DNA of 10,753 nucleotides from JBBDIM01 sp040880405 (GTDB taxonomy: Bacteria; Planctomycetota; Planctomycetia; Pirellulales; Pirellulaceae), in contig JBBDIM010000201.1 in NCBI GenBank assembly GCA_040880405.1, positions 1-10,753 of the forward strand, read 5' to 3'. Positions 1 through 6,491 of the stretch are shown piece after piece (positions within the stretch are counted from its first letter, which is position 1; each line of letters starts with the position of its first letter). Under the pieces are notes generated by a model. That model worked only from the letters and a program-made list of their open reading frames with translations, had not been told where the DNA came from and did not search any database. The position numbers and the translations under genes are program-made.

Positions 1-56
1 GGTTCGGGGCCGCCGCTGATTTTCTAATGGTACTCATCCCCGTTTCCTCCCCTCCA

Positions 57-170
57 GGCCTCAGGATTTGAGGTGGCCAGGTAACCGAGGGCTTACACCA
101 CCGGCAAAGGTTGTGCCGACCCTTCGGGCCTTTCAAGTGGCGTTGCACCGCCTTGTGGGTTCAGCCACGG
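57..170 (+). repeat. REP-like multi-hairpin repeat cluster
   Basis: A series of small stem-loops lies close together: CCTCA/TGAGG at 59-73; a decayed stem around CCGAGGGCTTACACCACCGG at 85-104; a CCC-TTC-GGG hairpin at about 120-129; GGCG/CGCC at about 139-152; and GTGG/CCAC at 155-168. The order 'GGGCTTAC stem, about 12-base spacer, second GC hairpin' resembles REP (repetitive extragenic palindromic) sequences that I recall from planctomycete and verrucomicrobial genomes, often linked to RAYT-type Y1 transposases. That recall was not checked. The first stem has lost pairing, so this copy is probably old. A similar two-hairpin unit lies in the opposite orientation near 10401-10450. Confidence 0.45.
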
Positions 171-218
171 TCTCTTGGCGGTTTTGCGCGGGAAGAGCCC
201 ATTGGATTTGAAGGTTTT

Positions 219-286
219 GAAACGCAGAGGCGCAAAGACGCAGAGACAGCTCTCTGCGTCTTTGCGTCACTGCGCCTTTGCGTTTC
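219..286. repeat. Inverted repeat built from 8-bp CGCAGAGG-like units
   Basis: The left arm (219-246) consists of three tandem 8-bp units, CGCAGAGG, CGCAAAGA and CGCAGAGA. The right arm (251-286) carries four complementary units, TCTCTGCG, TCTTTGCG, TCACTGCG and CCTTTGCG. The arms pair closely apart from one extra 8-bp unit in the right arm, so they differ by exactly one repeat unit. The loop is only about four bases. No T-run follows on either strand, so an intrinsic terminator is unlikely. Similar elements occur as dispersed intergenic repeats in many environmental bacteria; their function is unknown. Confidence 0.75.
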
Positions 287-339
287 CACTTGCTGACGGG
301 ATGATTAGCAGATGGGATCGCGCCCGCCAACCAACCTTT

Positions 340-394
340 ATCCGTGCGATCGGTGTCATCCGTGGTTCAAAAAAGAAAGTTTCTAACCACGGAT
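340..394. repeat. Inverted repeat built from 9-bp ATCCGTGnn units
   Basis: Three tandem 9-bp units, ATCCGTGCG, ATCGGTGTC and ATCCGTGGT, occupy 340-366. A single complementary unit, AACCACGGAT at 385-394, pairs perfectly with ATCCGTGGTT at 358-367. The loop is A/T-rich (AAAAAAGAAAGTTTCT). It differs in unit sequence from the neighbouring element at 219-286 but has the same design of a short unit, tandem on one arm and complementary on the other. The right arm has only one unit, so this copy looks truncated. Confidence 0.6.
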
Positions 395-688
395 GGGATT
401 CAGGGCTGGATGCGGTGCCAGCGGTGGCGATCTTTCTCGCCCAAACAGGCCCACGTTTGAGGGGATGGGGCGTGGCACCCCAACCACTCTCGCTTTTTTC
501 CCCTTTTGCTCTTGTTGAATCGTAGAGTTGTGGCGGAAGGACAAGCCCAGGACTTCATGTGGACCTCCCCCCCCGTGGAATGTCTCCTAATTTTCCTCGA
601 TTTTTCTTGCGTTCGCTTGCCCCTTTGGTCCGCTCGTGCTACTGTAATATGCAATATGCAATCTGACCCCTGAATACCAAGGAGCGAC

Positions 689-1795
689 ATGGCCGTTAAG
701 CAGCACATTTCCCGTAGGGCCGTAATCAAGGCCGCCGTGGCCGGCTTTTCCACTGCGGTTGCCGGGTTATTCTTGCCGGGAAAACCGCTGCGCGCAGCCC
801 CGAATGAAACCACAATTCCGACCGATCCCAAGGTCCGCGGGCCATTTCCTATCTTGTCGACCCCTTTCACCGAGTCGGGCGAAGTCGATTACGACACGTT
901 GGCGAAGCAGGCTCGGTTTGTGTCCTGGGGAGGATGTCCTGGTATGATCTGGCCCCAAGCAGGGGACGCCATCGATCTGTTGACCATGGACGAGAAGATG
1001 AAGGGGATGGAGGTGCTGGCCCAGACGACCCGCGATCTCCCCGCCTCGCTCTGCCTGGGAGTCCAAGGGAAGGACACGCAGGAGATGCTCGCCTTTGCCG
1101 AGCATGCCGAAAAGCTGAACCCGGAAGCGATCATCTCGCGGCCCCCCGACTCCGGCAAGACGGAAGAAGACCTGCGGCAATACTGGAAAGCCCTCGCCGC
1201 GGTCGCCACGCGCCCGGTGATTCTGCAAACGACCGGAGGGGTTGCCTACAAGGGGCCACTCCCCTCGCCGGAACTCATGATCGACTTGGCAAAAGAGTTT
1301 CCGCACTTCGGGTACATCAAAGAGGAAGCGGGCGACGTCTTTGGCCGGATGAAAGCCACGCTCGCGGCGCGGCCGCCGGTCCGCCGAGTGTTCAGCGCTC
1401 GGGGGGGCTTTCATTGGGTTGAGGAATCGCGGCTCGGCTCCGAAGGGGTGATCACCGAACGGGCGGCCTACGCCGACGTGTTGACCCGGATTTGGGAATT
1501 GCAGGAAAGTGGCGAGGATCCCGACACGCTCAAAGATGTCTTCGGAAAGTTCATCCAGATGGTCAAGGTAAAGCCGGGCCATCTCCGCGGCATGAACCTC
1601 TACATCTGGAAGAAACGAGGCGTGTTTAAGAACCTGGTTTCTCGAGAATATGGCCCGGGAAAGTCGACCCCTGCCACTCCAAAAGTCGTGGAGTTCAAGC
1701 CGAGTGACGAGCAAATCGCCGAGGCGGAGAAGCGGTTTGAGGCCTTGGCTCCCTATCTGAAAGAAGTAAAACCCGATTTGAACGAGCCCGCCTAA
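689..1795 (+). CDS. Tat-exported dihydrodipicolinate synthase/N-acetylneuraminate lyase family protein
   Basis: This 368-residue protein has a twin-arginine signal (SRRAVIK, residues 8-14, then a hydrophobic stretch to about 30 and RAA-P near 35-38), which predicts export in folded form. The mature part fits the DapA/NanA (beta/alpha)8 aldolase family. It opens with PFPILSTPF (52-60), has the GVQGKDTQEML segment (124-134), and has a likely Schiff-base lysine K211 in GYIKEEAGD (208-216). Two family motifs are changed: the GTTGE loop reads PQAGDAID (89-96), and the catalytic Tyr of the YNxP motif aligns with Gln180 (VILQTTGG). The reaction may therefore not be standard pyruvate aldol chemistry. 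The start is supported by AAGGAG at 679-684, four bases before ATG. No partner gene is directly coupled; the next gene is 265 bases away, beyond a repeat element. The substrate is unknown. Confidence 0.85.
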   Translation: MAVKQHISRRAVIKAAVAGFSTAVAGLFLPGKPLRAAPNETTIPTDPKVRGPFPILSTPFTESGEVDYDTLAKQARFVSWGGCPGMIWPQAGDAIDLLTMDEKMKGMEVLAQTTRDLPASLCLGVQGKDTQEMLAFAEHAEKLNPEAIISRPPDSGKTEEDLRQYWKALAAVATRPVILQTTGGVAYKGPLPSPELMIDLAKEFPHFGYIKEEAGDVFGRMKATLAARPPVRRVFSARGGFHWVEESRLGSEGVITERAAYADVLTRIWELQESGEDPDTLKDVFGKFIQMVKVKPGHLRGMNLYIWKKRGVFKNLVSREYGPGKSTPATPKVVEFKPSDEQIAEAEKRFEALAPYLKEVKPDLNEPA

Positions 1796-1870
1796 GGCGA
1801 GAACCAAGGACGAGAAGAAACACTCCCCAAAGGCGCGACCCTTGAGGAGTGGAGTTGACGTATTTTTTTT

Positions 1871-1999
1871 AGCCACAGAGGCCACAGAGATCACAGAGTA
1901 CGTGATGTTCATTTAATCAATTGTGATGAATTACTCGTAACTCACTTGAAGTGAACGCTTGAAGAAAAACTCTCTGTGACCTCTGTGTCCTCTGTGGCT
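1871..1999. repeat. 129-bp MITE-like palindromic element with 28-bp inverted ends
   Basis: The left end (1871-1898) is AG followed by CCACAGAGG and related 9-bp units (GCCACAGAG, GCCACAGAG, ATCACAGAG at 1872-1898). The right end (1972-1999) is its inverted counterpart, with units CTCTGTGAC, CTCTGTGTC and CTCTGTGGC. The two 28-base ends match at 26 positions. The 73-base core is A/T-rich, has no usable reading frame, and contains a small palindrome (TCACTTGAAGTGA, 1942-1954). T-rich sequence flanks both sides, but no convincing target-site duplication is visible. It fills most of the gap between the genes ending at 1795 and starting at 2061. It could fold into a very stable RNA hairpin in the transcript and might limit read-through; that is inference. 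Confidence 0.75.
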
Positions 2000-2060
2000 T
2001 AATCATTTTTTACCAATACCGTTATTAACGACCTGGCTACCCCTCCCCCAAGAATCCATC

Positions 2061-3506
2061 ATGCATCGACCTTCTCGCCGTAATTTCCTGAAGCATGTGG
2101 CAGCCAGTGGAATGGCTGCCTCGTTCACGATTTCCGGGACCAAATCCTCCGGCCAGGTCATCGGCGCGAACGATAAGGTTCGCGTTGCGATCGCCGGAAT
2201 CAATGGCCGGGGACGAATCCACATGAGTGTCTTCGGCGGCATGAAGAACGTGGAAATTTCGCATCTTGTCGACCCGGACAGTCGGCTGTTTTTGGCGCGC
2301 TCCGCCGCGGTCGAGCGGCAGACGGGGAAAAAGCCGAAGTGCGTGCAAGACATCCGTGCGGCGCTGGACGACCCGACGGTCGATGCGGTTTCGATCGCGA
2401 CCCCCAATCACTGGCACGCCCTGATGACCATTTGGTCCTGTCAGGCGGGCAAGGACGTTTACGTCGAGAAGCCTTGCAGTCACAACATGGTCGAAGGCCG
2501 CCGCATGGTCGAGGCGGCCCAAAAGTATGACCGGGTTGTGCAACATGGCACGCAGTGGCGATCCGATCCTCAGTGGAAGGCGTACACGGCCGATATTCGC
2601 AACGGCAAATACGGAAAACTGCAAACAACCAACATTCAGATCTTCCGCCCTCGCGAGAGCATCGGCGTCAAAAGTCCGGTCAACCCGCCGCGGGAATTGG
2701 ACTACAACCTGTGGACCGGCCCTGCCCCGCGGAATCCTTTCCGAACCAATCTAGTCCACTACCGTTGGCACTGGATTTGGGACTACGGCAATGGTGAGAT
2801 CGGAAACCTGGGGGCCCATGAGATTGAAATGGCCCGCTGGGCGATGCCGGAGGATGCCAATCCACGCAGCGCAATTAGTCTCGGTGGCCGGTTTGGCTAC
2901 GAAGACCAAGGGGAGACGCCTAATACGCAGTTGACGCTGTATGACTACGGCGACACGAAAGTCCTATGCCAACAACGGGGGCTTCACTTTGACAAGAAAC
3001 TCAGGATGAGCATCGACTTTCAGACCGATGAGGGGCTGATCAAAGAGGGAAGATTTTATCCGACCGGCAAATCCGCGGGGGAAGTGATCGAGGGAGCGCC
3101 ACCCAGTGGGCTGCCCGAAAATTACGCGCGGGACCACTTCCAGAATTTTATTGACTGTGTGCGGAGTCGACGGCCCGAGGATCTCAACTCGGATGTCTTG
3201 GATGGGCATCGCACGGCGGTCGTGGCTCACCTGGGAAATATTTCGTATCGCCTAGGGGAAGAGACTTCCTTTGGCGATCCACCGGATGAACTCTCAAAGA
3301 GCCCGTTGGCCCAGGAATCCTTTGAAGAGATGAAAAAACATCTGGTCGACGCCGCCGGCTTGAATTTATCGAACGCTTCCTATCGGCTCGGTCCCACGCT
3401 CCAGTTCGATGCGACGGCCGAGACGATTGTCAATCACCCCGAGGCGAACCAGCTCCGGGGTGGAACCTACCGAGCAGGTTTTGAGCTGCCATCGGTCACC
3501 AGTTAA
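2061..3506 (+). CDS. Tat-exported Gfo/Idh/MocA family oxidoreductase
   Basis: This 481-residue protein starts with a textbook Tat motif (SRRNFLK, residues 5-11) and a short hydrophobic stretch, so it is probably exported folded with its NAD(P) cofactor. The Rossmann part has VRVAIAGINGRGR (40-52, the dinucleotide-binding glycines), SIATPNHWHA (111-120) and the family EKP motif (136-138; K137 is the usual catalytic lysine). The C-terminal substrate domain has WDYGNGEIGNLGAHEIEMARW (from 240), with H253 a candidate catalytic histidine. This arrangement is common in the large planctomycete families of exported Gfo/Idh/MocA proteins, thought to oxidise or rearrange sugar derivatives. The specific substrate cannot be read. 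No strong Shine-Dalgarno site precedes the ATG, but the Tat signal fixes the start well. It lies 61 bases after the palindromic element. Confidence 0.92.
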   Translation: MHRPSRRNFLKHVAASGMAASFTISGTKSSGQVIGANDKVRVAIAGINGRGRIHMSVFGGMKNVEISHLVDPDSRLFLARSAAVERQTGKKPKCVQDIRAALDDPTVDAVSIATPNHWHALMTIWSCQAGKDVYVEKPCSHNMVEGRRMVEAAQKYDRVVQHGTQWRSDPQWKAYTADIRNGKYGKLQTTNIQIFRPRESIGVKSPVNPPRELDYNLWTGPAPRNPFRTNLVHYRWHWIWDYGNGEIGNLGAHEIEMARWAMPEDANPRSAISLGGRFGYEDQGETPNTQLTLYDYGDTKVLCQQRGLHFDKKLRMSIDFQTDEGLIKEGRFYPTGKSAGEVIEGAPPSGLPENYARDHFQNFIDCVRSRRPEDLNSDVLDGHRTAVVAHLGNISYRLGEETSFGDPPDELSKSPLAQESFEEMKKHLVDAAGLNLSNASYRLGPTLQFDATAETIVNHPEANQLRGGTYRAGFELPSVTS

Positions 3507-3625
3507 TACAGACGTAAATCAACCCACGGCGCGTCAGTCCGTACCTCGGATTGCACGCGGATGGGACGCGACCATCGATTTCTCTTCCGTTTACCTATTC
3601 CATAATTTTCTAAAAGGATTTTCGC

Positions 3626-4522
3626 ATGTTTCAAAGATTCTCTCGCCGACCCACAGGCTTCACGCTGGTCGAGCTCCTGGTTGTGATCGCAATTATCGGA
3701 GTCCTGGTTGCCCTCTTGCTGCCGGCGGTCCAGCAGGCGCGGGAAGCGGCCCGGCGGATGCAGTGCTCCAATAATCTCAAACAGTTAGGACTAGCGCTTC
3801 ACAATCACCACGATACTCACCAACAATTTCCGACCTTCAGCGCCGGGAACCCTAATATCAGCTATGTCGTCCACCTCCTACCTTTCATGGAACAGAACAA
3901 CCTTTACGATCAATTCCCACGCGACGCATCCGGCAATTTGCAAATCACCACGACAAACGATGTGCGTACCGTGAACCGCATTGATGGGCTGTTGTGCCCC
4001 AGCGGAGTCGTTCAGTTTTCGACATATAGCGGCCAAGGCGACCGATATACCATGCACTACTATGGCGTGTTAGGCCCTAAGGGGCAAAACATTCAGACGG
4101 GGAACGACTATCAGCTCGACACCCTTGGCGGTCAGGGTGGCGCGTCGTTGCAGGGATTCTTTCAATGGAAGAAGAAAATGCGGTTCGCCGATATTACGGA
4201 TGGCACCAGCAACACCTTGGCCATCGGTGAAATGAGTTGGAAGGATGCCGGCTGTTTTCGACCCTGGGCCCGTGGCGGCGAGCTACAGGATGGCGGAGTA
4301 CACTCCGCTTCCGCCAAGAATGTTTTCCACGCCATCAATGCGGTCGCTTACACCGCTGCGGCGACGAACTGGAACGATGCGAGTTTTGGCAGTCAGCATC
4401 CAGGAATCGCCCTGTTTCTGCTTGGTGATGGGTCCGTGCGGACTGTTTCGGAAAATATCGCGATGACGGCGTATCGCGCCATGGCGAGCCGCGATGGTGG
4501 CGAGACGCTCACGACCGAGTAA
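3626..4522 (+). CDS. DUF1559 domain protein with prepilin-type N-terminus
   Basis: This 298-residue protein begins with a type IV prepilin/pseudopilin leader: a basic head, then the cleavage motif G11/F12-T-L-V-E16, then a roughly 20-residue hydrophobic helix (to about residue 33). This predicts processing by prepilin peptidase and methylation of Phe12. The conserved downstream segment (QQAREAARRMQCSNNLKQLG, 36-55) and the C-terminal HPG...GDGSVR (H258, 268-272) identify DUF1559 (also called SBP_bac_10), a family greatly expanded in planctomycetes. Its function is not established; a pseudopilin-like role in secretion or a surface structure is inferred from the leader. Full length for the family. 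The start has AAAAGGA at 3612-3618, seven bases before ATG. It is followed after 50 bases by a lipoprotein gene, a pairing seen repeatedly in this phylum. Confidence 0.95.
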   Translation: MFQRFSRRPTGFTLVELLVVIAIIGVLVALLLPAVQQAREAARRMQCSNNLKQLGLALHNHHDTHQQFPTFSAGNPNISYVVHLLPFMEQNNLYDQFPRDASGNLQITTTNDVRTVNRIDGLLCPSGVVQFSTYSGQGDRYTMHYYGVLGPKGQNIQTGNDYQLDTLGGQGGASLQGFFQWKKKMRFADITDGTSNTLAIGEMSWKDAGCFRPWARGGELQDGGVHSASAKNVFHAINAVAYTAAATNWNDASFGSQHPGIALFLLGDGSVRTVSENIAMTAYRAMASRDGGETLTTE

Positions 4523-4572
4523 ACGACAAAAGATATCACGGCCATGATTTTTCTTTACGAAAGAATGCCCCC

Positions 4573-5046
4573 ATGGTGGATTTGAATTCGCACGCGGACT
4601 GTTCTCAACGTCCGCGTCCGCCCCGCTACTCGGCGATTGCCTCACTCCTGTGCCTGGCCGCGATCGCTATGTGCGTGGGCTGCGGTGGGGTGGATGGCAA
4701 CGGGCGAAATCGTGTCTCAGGGACCGTGACTCTCGACGGACAGCCCATTCCCAACGGCATGATTTCGTTTGAACCTGACTTCAACAAGGGAAATACCGGC
4801 CCACAAGGCATCGCGCCGATCCACGAGGGTCGCTTTGACACCAACAGTCCGGGCGGGCGAGGCATCATCGGCGGACCGCATCGGGTCCGGATCGAAGGGT
4901 ACCGCGGCGAGGCACCCGATCCTCAATTGGCCGATCCCTCGGTGCCCGGCAATATCCAGATCCTGATTAAAAATTACGAGACCGAAATCGATCTTCCCGC
5001 GGGAGAGACGACGCACGACTTTGCCATCATCAGCGAGGAGTTGTAA
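4573..5046 (+). CDS. Small lipoprotein with transthyretin/CnaB-like beta-sandwich motif
   Basis: This 157-residue protein has a basic N-terminus, a hydrophobic stretch (about 20-35) and a lipobox-like end (CVGC, predicted lipidated Cys37), followed by a Gly/Asp/Asn linker. The -3 position is Cys rather than the usual Leu, so the lipobox is slightly atypical. Residues 48-68 (from VSGTVTLDGQPIPNG to ISFEP) match the start of the carboxypeptidase-regulatory/transthyretin-like beta-sandwich found in many planctomycete lipoproteins. GRFDT (86-90) and PHRVRIEG (102-109) fit later strands. No enzyme residues are evident; a structural or binding role at the membrane surface is inferred. It lies 50 bases after the DUF1559 gene and is probably co-transcribed with it. 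The Shine-Dalgarno site is weak (AAAGAA near 4560-4565). Confidence 0.85.
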   Translation: MVDLNSHADCSQRPRPPRYSAIASLLCLAAIAMCVGCGGVDGNGRNRVSGTVTLDGQPIPNGMISFEPDFNKGNTGPQGIAPIHEGRFDTNSPGGRGIIGGPHRVRIEGYRGEAPDPQLADPSVPGNIQILIKNYETEIDLPAGETTHDFAIISEEL

Positions 5047-5116
5047 CAATCGGGCGGCAGATAAGTGGGTCTACTCCAATATCCCTGCTGACAATAGATG
5101 ATGCTTGTGATTGGAT

Positions 5117-5668
5117 TCAACGGTTCGCCTCTTGCCGGGCCAGGGTGATGAGCATGACGTCGGGGAGCGGCGTCACGCCGAGTTGCCGGAGCATGTTGGT
5201 GAGTTGGGCGGTGGTGTACTGGGCGTGGGTGCAGACGTGCAGCAGGATATCGGAGCGTTTCACTCCGTGCCGCTGCCCAGGCTGGGAACTGGTGCTGGTT
5301 TTGTGAACGATTTCCTCCAGTGCGTCGTCGGTAAGCCCACCAAGGTACTGATTCCACCGGGCATCGAGCTCCTGCCAGGCGGTAGCGAGTTCCTCCAGCG
5401 TTTGCAGGGCCCCCTCCCCTTCCTGATTACCCGGGAGACGGCCCGGTAGGTCTCCCGGCATGGTAGGAGAAGGATTGCCAAGTAGGGCCTCCAGCCAGAC
5501 GTACTCCGCGGCCAGCAAATGAGTGAGAGTCTTCCAGACGGAACCTTGGCCAATCGCAAGCGGCCGCCGAAGCTGCTCGGGGTTGAGGGGACGCACCGCC
5601 TCTCGTAACCGGTGGTTGACCCATTGGCGATGCGTATGAAGTCGGCGGATCAGATCGCTGGCGGTCAT
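5117..5668 (-). CDS. DinB/YfiT-like four-helix metal-binding protein
   Basis: From the chosen start the protein has 183 residues. It shows the DinB-superfamily layout: a first helix (RRLHTHRQWVNHRL), a second with His50 in LTHLLAAEYVWLEALLG, and a final helix carrying His144 and His148 in DILLHVCTHAQYTTAQL. These three histidines are the metal ligands expected for the fold. Bacterial members include bacillithiol- and mycothiol-dependent transferases and many proteins of unknown activity; nothing here identifies a thiol partner. An in-frame ATG at 5740 would add 24 residues (beginning MIKLELGAGG) that do not look like part of the fold. Neither start has a clear ribosome site, so the start is uncertain. 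The gene converges on the lipoprotein gene, with 70 bases between stops and no terminator visible there. Confidence 0.85.
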   Translation of the reverse strand: MTASDLIRRLHTHRQWVNHRLREAVRPLNPEQLRRPLAIGQGSVWKTLTHLLAAEYVWLEALLGNPSPTMPGDLPGRLPGNQEGEGALQTLEELATAWQELDARWNQYLGGLTDDALEEIVHKTSTSSQPGQRHGVKRSDILLHVCTHAQYTTAQLTNMLRQLGVTPLPDVMLITLARQEANR

Positions 5669-5783
5669 AAGATGCTTTTTCGTTTCGGGCGATTCGCACA
5701 CACCGGCCAAGCCGCCAGCGCCAAGCTCAAGTTTAATCATGATCGCAGGGTCGTGCCGCGGGGTTCAGCCAGCACTCCACAAA

Positions 5784-5818
5784 AAAAGCCACGTTCCGCA
5801 CCGGGGAACGTGGCTTTT
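5784..5818 (-). terminator. Intrinsic terminator of the CxxCH-protein gene
   Basis: A perfect 14-bp stem is formed by AAAAGCCACGTTCC (5784-5797) and GGAACGTGGCTTTT (5805-5818) around a seven-base loop. On the minus strand the stem ends in a run of seven T residues (5787-5781). It starts 40 bases after the stop of the gene ending at 5858 and before the DinB-like gene, so it should separate their transcripts. On the plus strand the T-run is only four long, so termination in that direction would be weaker. Confidence 0.9.
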
Positions 5819-5857
5819 CGATTGGTGGAATTAAACGCCTGGTGGGCCTGGGGCCCC

Positions 5858-6262
5858 TTATTCTTCGGCGGGAAGCTTGCCGGCTTTGATTTTGTCGCCA
5901 AAAGCCTCGCCGCTTTTGCTCATTTCGGCTTCAACCTTCAGCAGGGCGGCCACGATTTCCGCCTCGACCACATCCGGCTCTGCCTTGCGACGCTTGACGC
6001 TGTAGTTCGTCTTGTCGAGCAGTTTCGAGAGTTGCTCGCCGTATTCGTTACGGACCTTCTTGTTCTCTCCATCGACGTGGCACAAGTTGCACTTCGCGGT
6101 CGCTACGCCGGCGGCCAAGGCCTTTTCCGTATCGGTCGACGGTTCCGCGACCTTGTAGCGCACGACAAACGCGTCCGAAAACGGCTTGATTGCAAACGCG
6201 CTATCGGCGGAAAACGCACTCGCGCAAACACCAAGTAATAAACACAACCCTAGCTTTTTCAT
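5858..6262 (-). CDS. Small exported CxxCH protein, cytochrome c-like
   Basis: This 134-residue protein has a Sec signal peptide (MKKLGLCLLLGVCASAFSA..., predicted cut after AFA at residue 24). The mature part has one haem-binding-type motif, CNLCH (58-62), followed by NEYGEQLSKLL (72-82), a helical region and a C-terminal GDKIKAGKLP. M114 in EAEMSKSG is a possible second axial ligand. It resembles a small planctomycete family of CxxCH proteins recalled from memory; covalent haem is inferred from the motif alone. The chosen ATG has GGAGAG seven bases upstream; a longer in-frame form from 6331 would put 23 non-signal-like residues ahead of the signal peptide, so I reject it. It is a single-gene unit with its own terminator. 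A role in electron transfer is plausible, but no redox partner lies nearby. Confidence 0.82.
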   Translation of the reverse strand: MKKLGLCLLLGVCASAFSADSAFAIKPFSDAFVVRYKVAEPSTDTEKALAAGVATAKCNLCHVDGENKKVRNEYGEQLSKLLDKTNYSVKRRKAEPDVVEAEIVAALLKVEAEMSKSGEAFGDKIKAGKLPAEE

Positions 6263-6269
6263 CCTCAGA

Positions 6270-6275
6270 CTCTCC
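6270..6275 (-). promoter_or_regulatory. Ribosome binding site deciding the start of the CxxCH gene
   Basis: GGAGAG on the minus strand lies seven bases before the ATG at 6262-6260. That is ideal spacing, and this start places the signal peptide exactly at the N-terminus, which favours it over the upstream in-frame ATG at 6331. Confidence 0.75.
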
Positions 6276-6429
6276 AAAATTGACAAAACGATTCCACTGC
6301 TCCGAACGGGTATTTCGCACCATGGGCTCAATCCACATCGGGAGCCACAATCAGTGAGGTGGGCGGCAGCGGGGGAAGGTGGTTGGGGTGGGGTAATCTC
6401 TTAGTTAACCTTCTCAATCCCCCCATGTC

Positions 6430-6477
6430 AAGTAATATGTCCGCCAAGCAATATGCCTGCCAAGCAACATGCCGATA
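6430..6477. repeat. Three tandem 16-bp direct repeats in the leader of the CxxCH gene
   Basis: The units are AAGTAATATGTCCGCC (6430-6445), AAGCAATATGCCTGCC (6446-6461) and AAGCAACATGCCGATA (6462-6477). They abut without spacers and share AAG-AA-ATG-C at fixed positions; CATGTC just before 6430 may be a remnant of a fourth. They begin a few bases downstream of the predicted transcription start from the promoter at 6492-6520 and lie about 170 bases before the ATG. Spacing at about 1.5 helical turns could suit a regulator that binds successive sites, but no binding protein is known from the sequence. Confidence 0.7.
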
Positions 6478-6491
6478 CTTAACACCCGCCA

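Larger units (their letters stand above)
1..688. other. Gene-free left region (repeats only)
   Basis: No open reading frame in this stretch has a recognisable product, a Shine-Dalgarno site or a plausible composition. The frames that are open run through the inverted repeats and translate to low-complexity arginine-rich sequence. The stretch contains a REP-like hairpin cluster (about 57-170), an 8-bp-unit inverted repeat (219-286) and a 9-bp-unit inverted repeat (340-394). Bases 395-600 show nothing I can support. A weak promoter candidate for the gene at 689 has TTGCCC at 617-622, a 17-base spacer and TACTGT at 640-645, but its -10 matches consensus at only three of six positions. A short tandem ATGCAAT repeat lies near 650-661. 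Confidence 0.6.

Noticed and set aside
219..286. Intrinsic terminator
   Set aside because: The stem is strong but no T-run follows on either strand, and the tandem-unit structure is better explained as a dispersed repeat.
493..508. Further copy of the A/G-rich 20-bp repeat (CTTTTTTCCCCTTTTG)
   Set aside because: It shares only the homopolymer-rich half and lacks the GTCCAAT end, so chance similarity is as likely.
400..870. Possible minus-strand gene overlapping the start of the DapA-like gene
   Set aside because: It overlaps the Tat signal region of a well-supported gene, has no family likeness and no ribosome site.
767..1912. 381-codon minus-strand open frame opposite the DapA-like gene
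   Set aside because: It is antisense to a gene with clear Tat and aldolase-family features, has no ribosome site or recognisable motif, and its start runs into the palindromic element at 1871.
5047..5116. Bidirectional terminator between the convergent lipoprotein and DinB-like genes
   Set aside because: No hairpin followed by a T-run could be found in the 70-base gap.
6430..6477. CRISPR-like array
   Set aside because: The 16-bp repeats abut with no spacers, there are only three and they are imperfect, and no cas gene is present.
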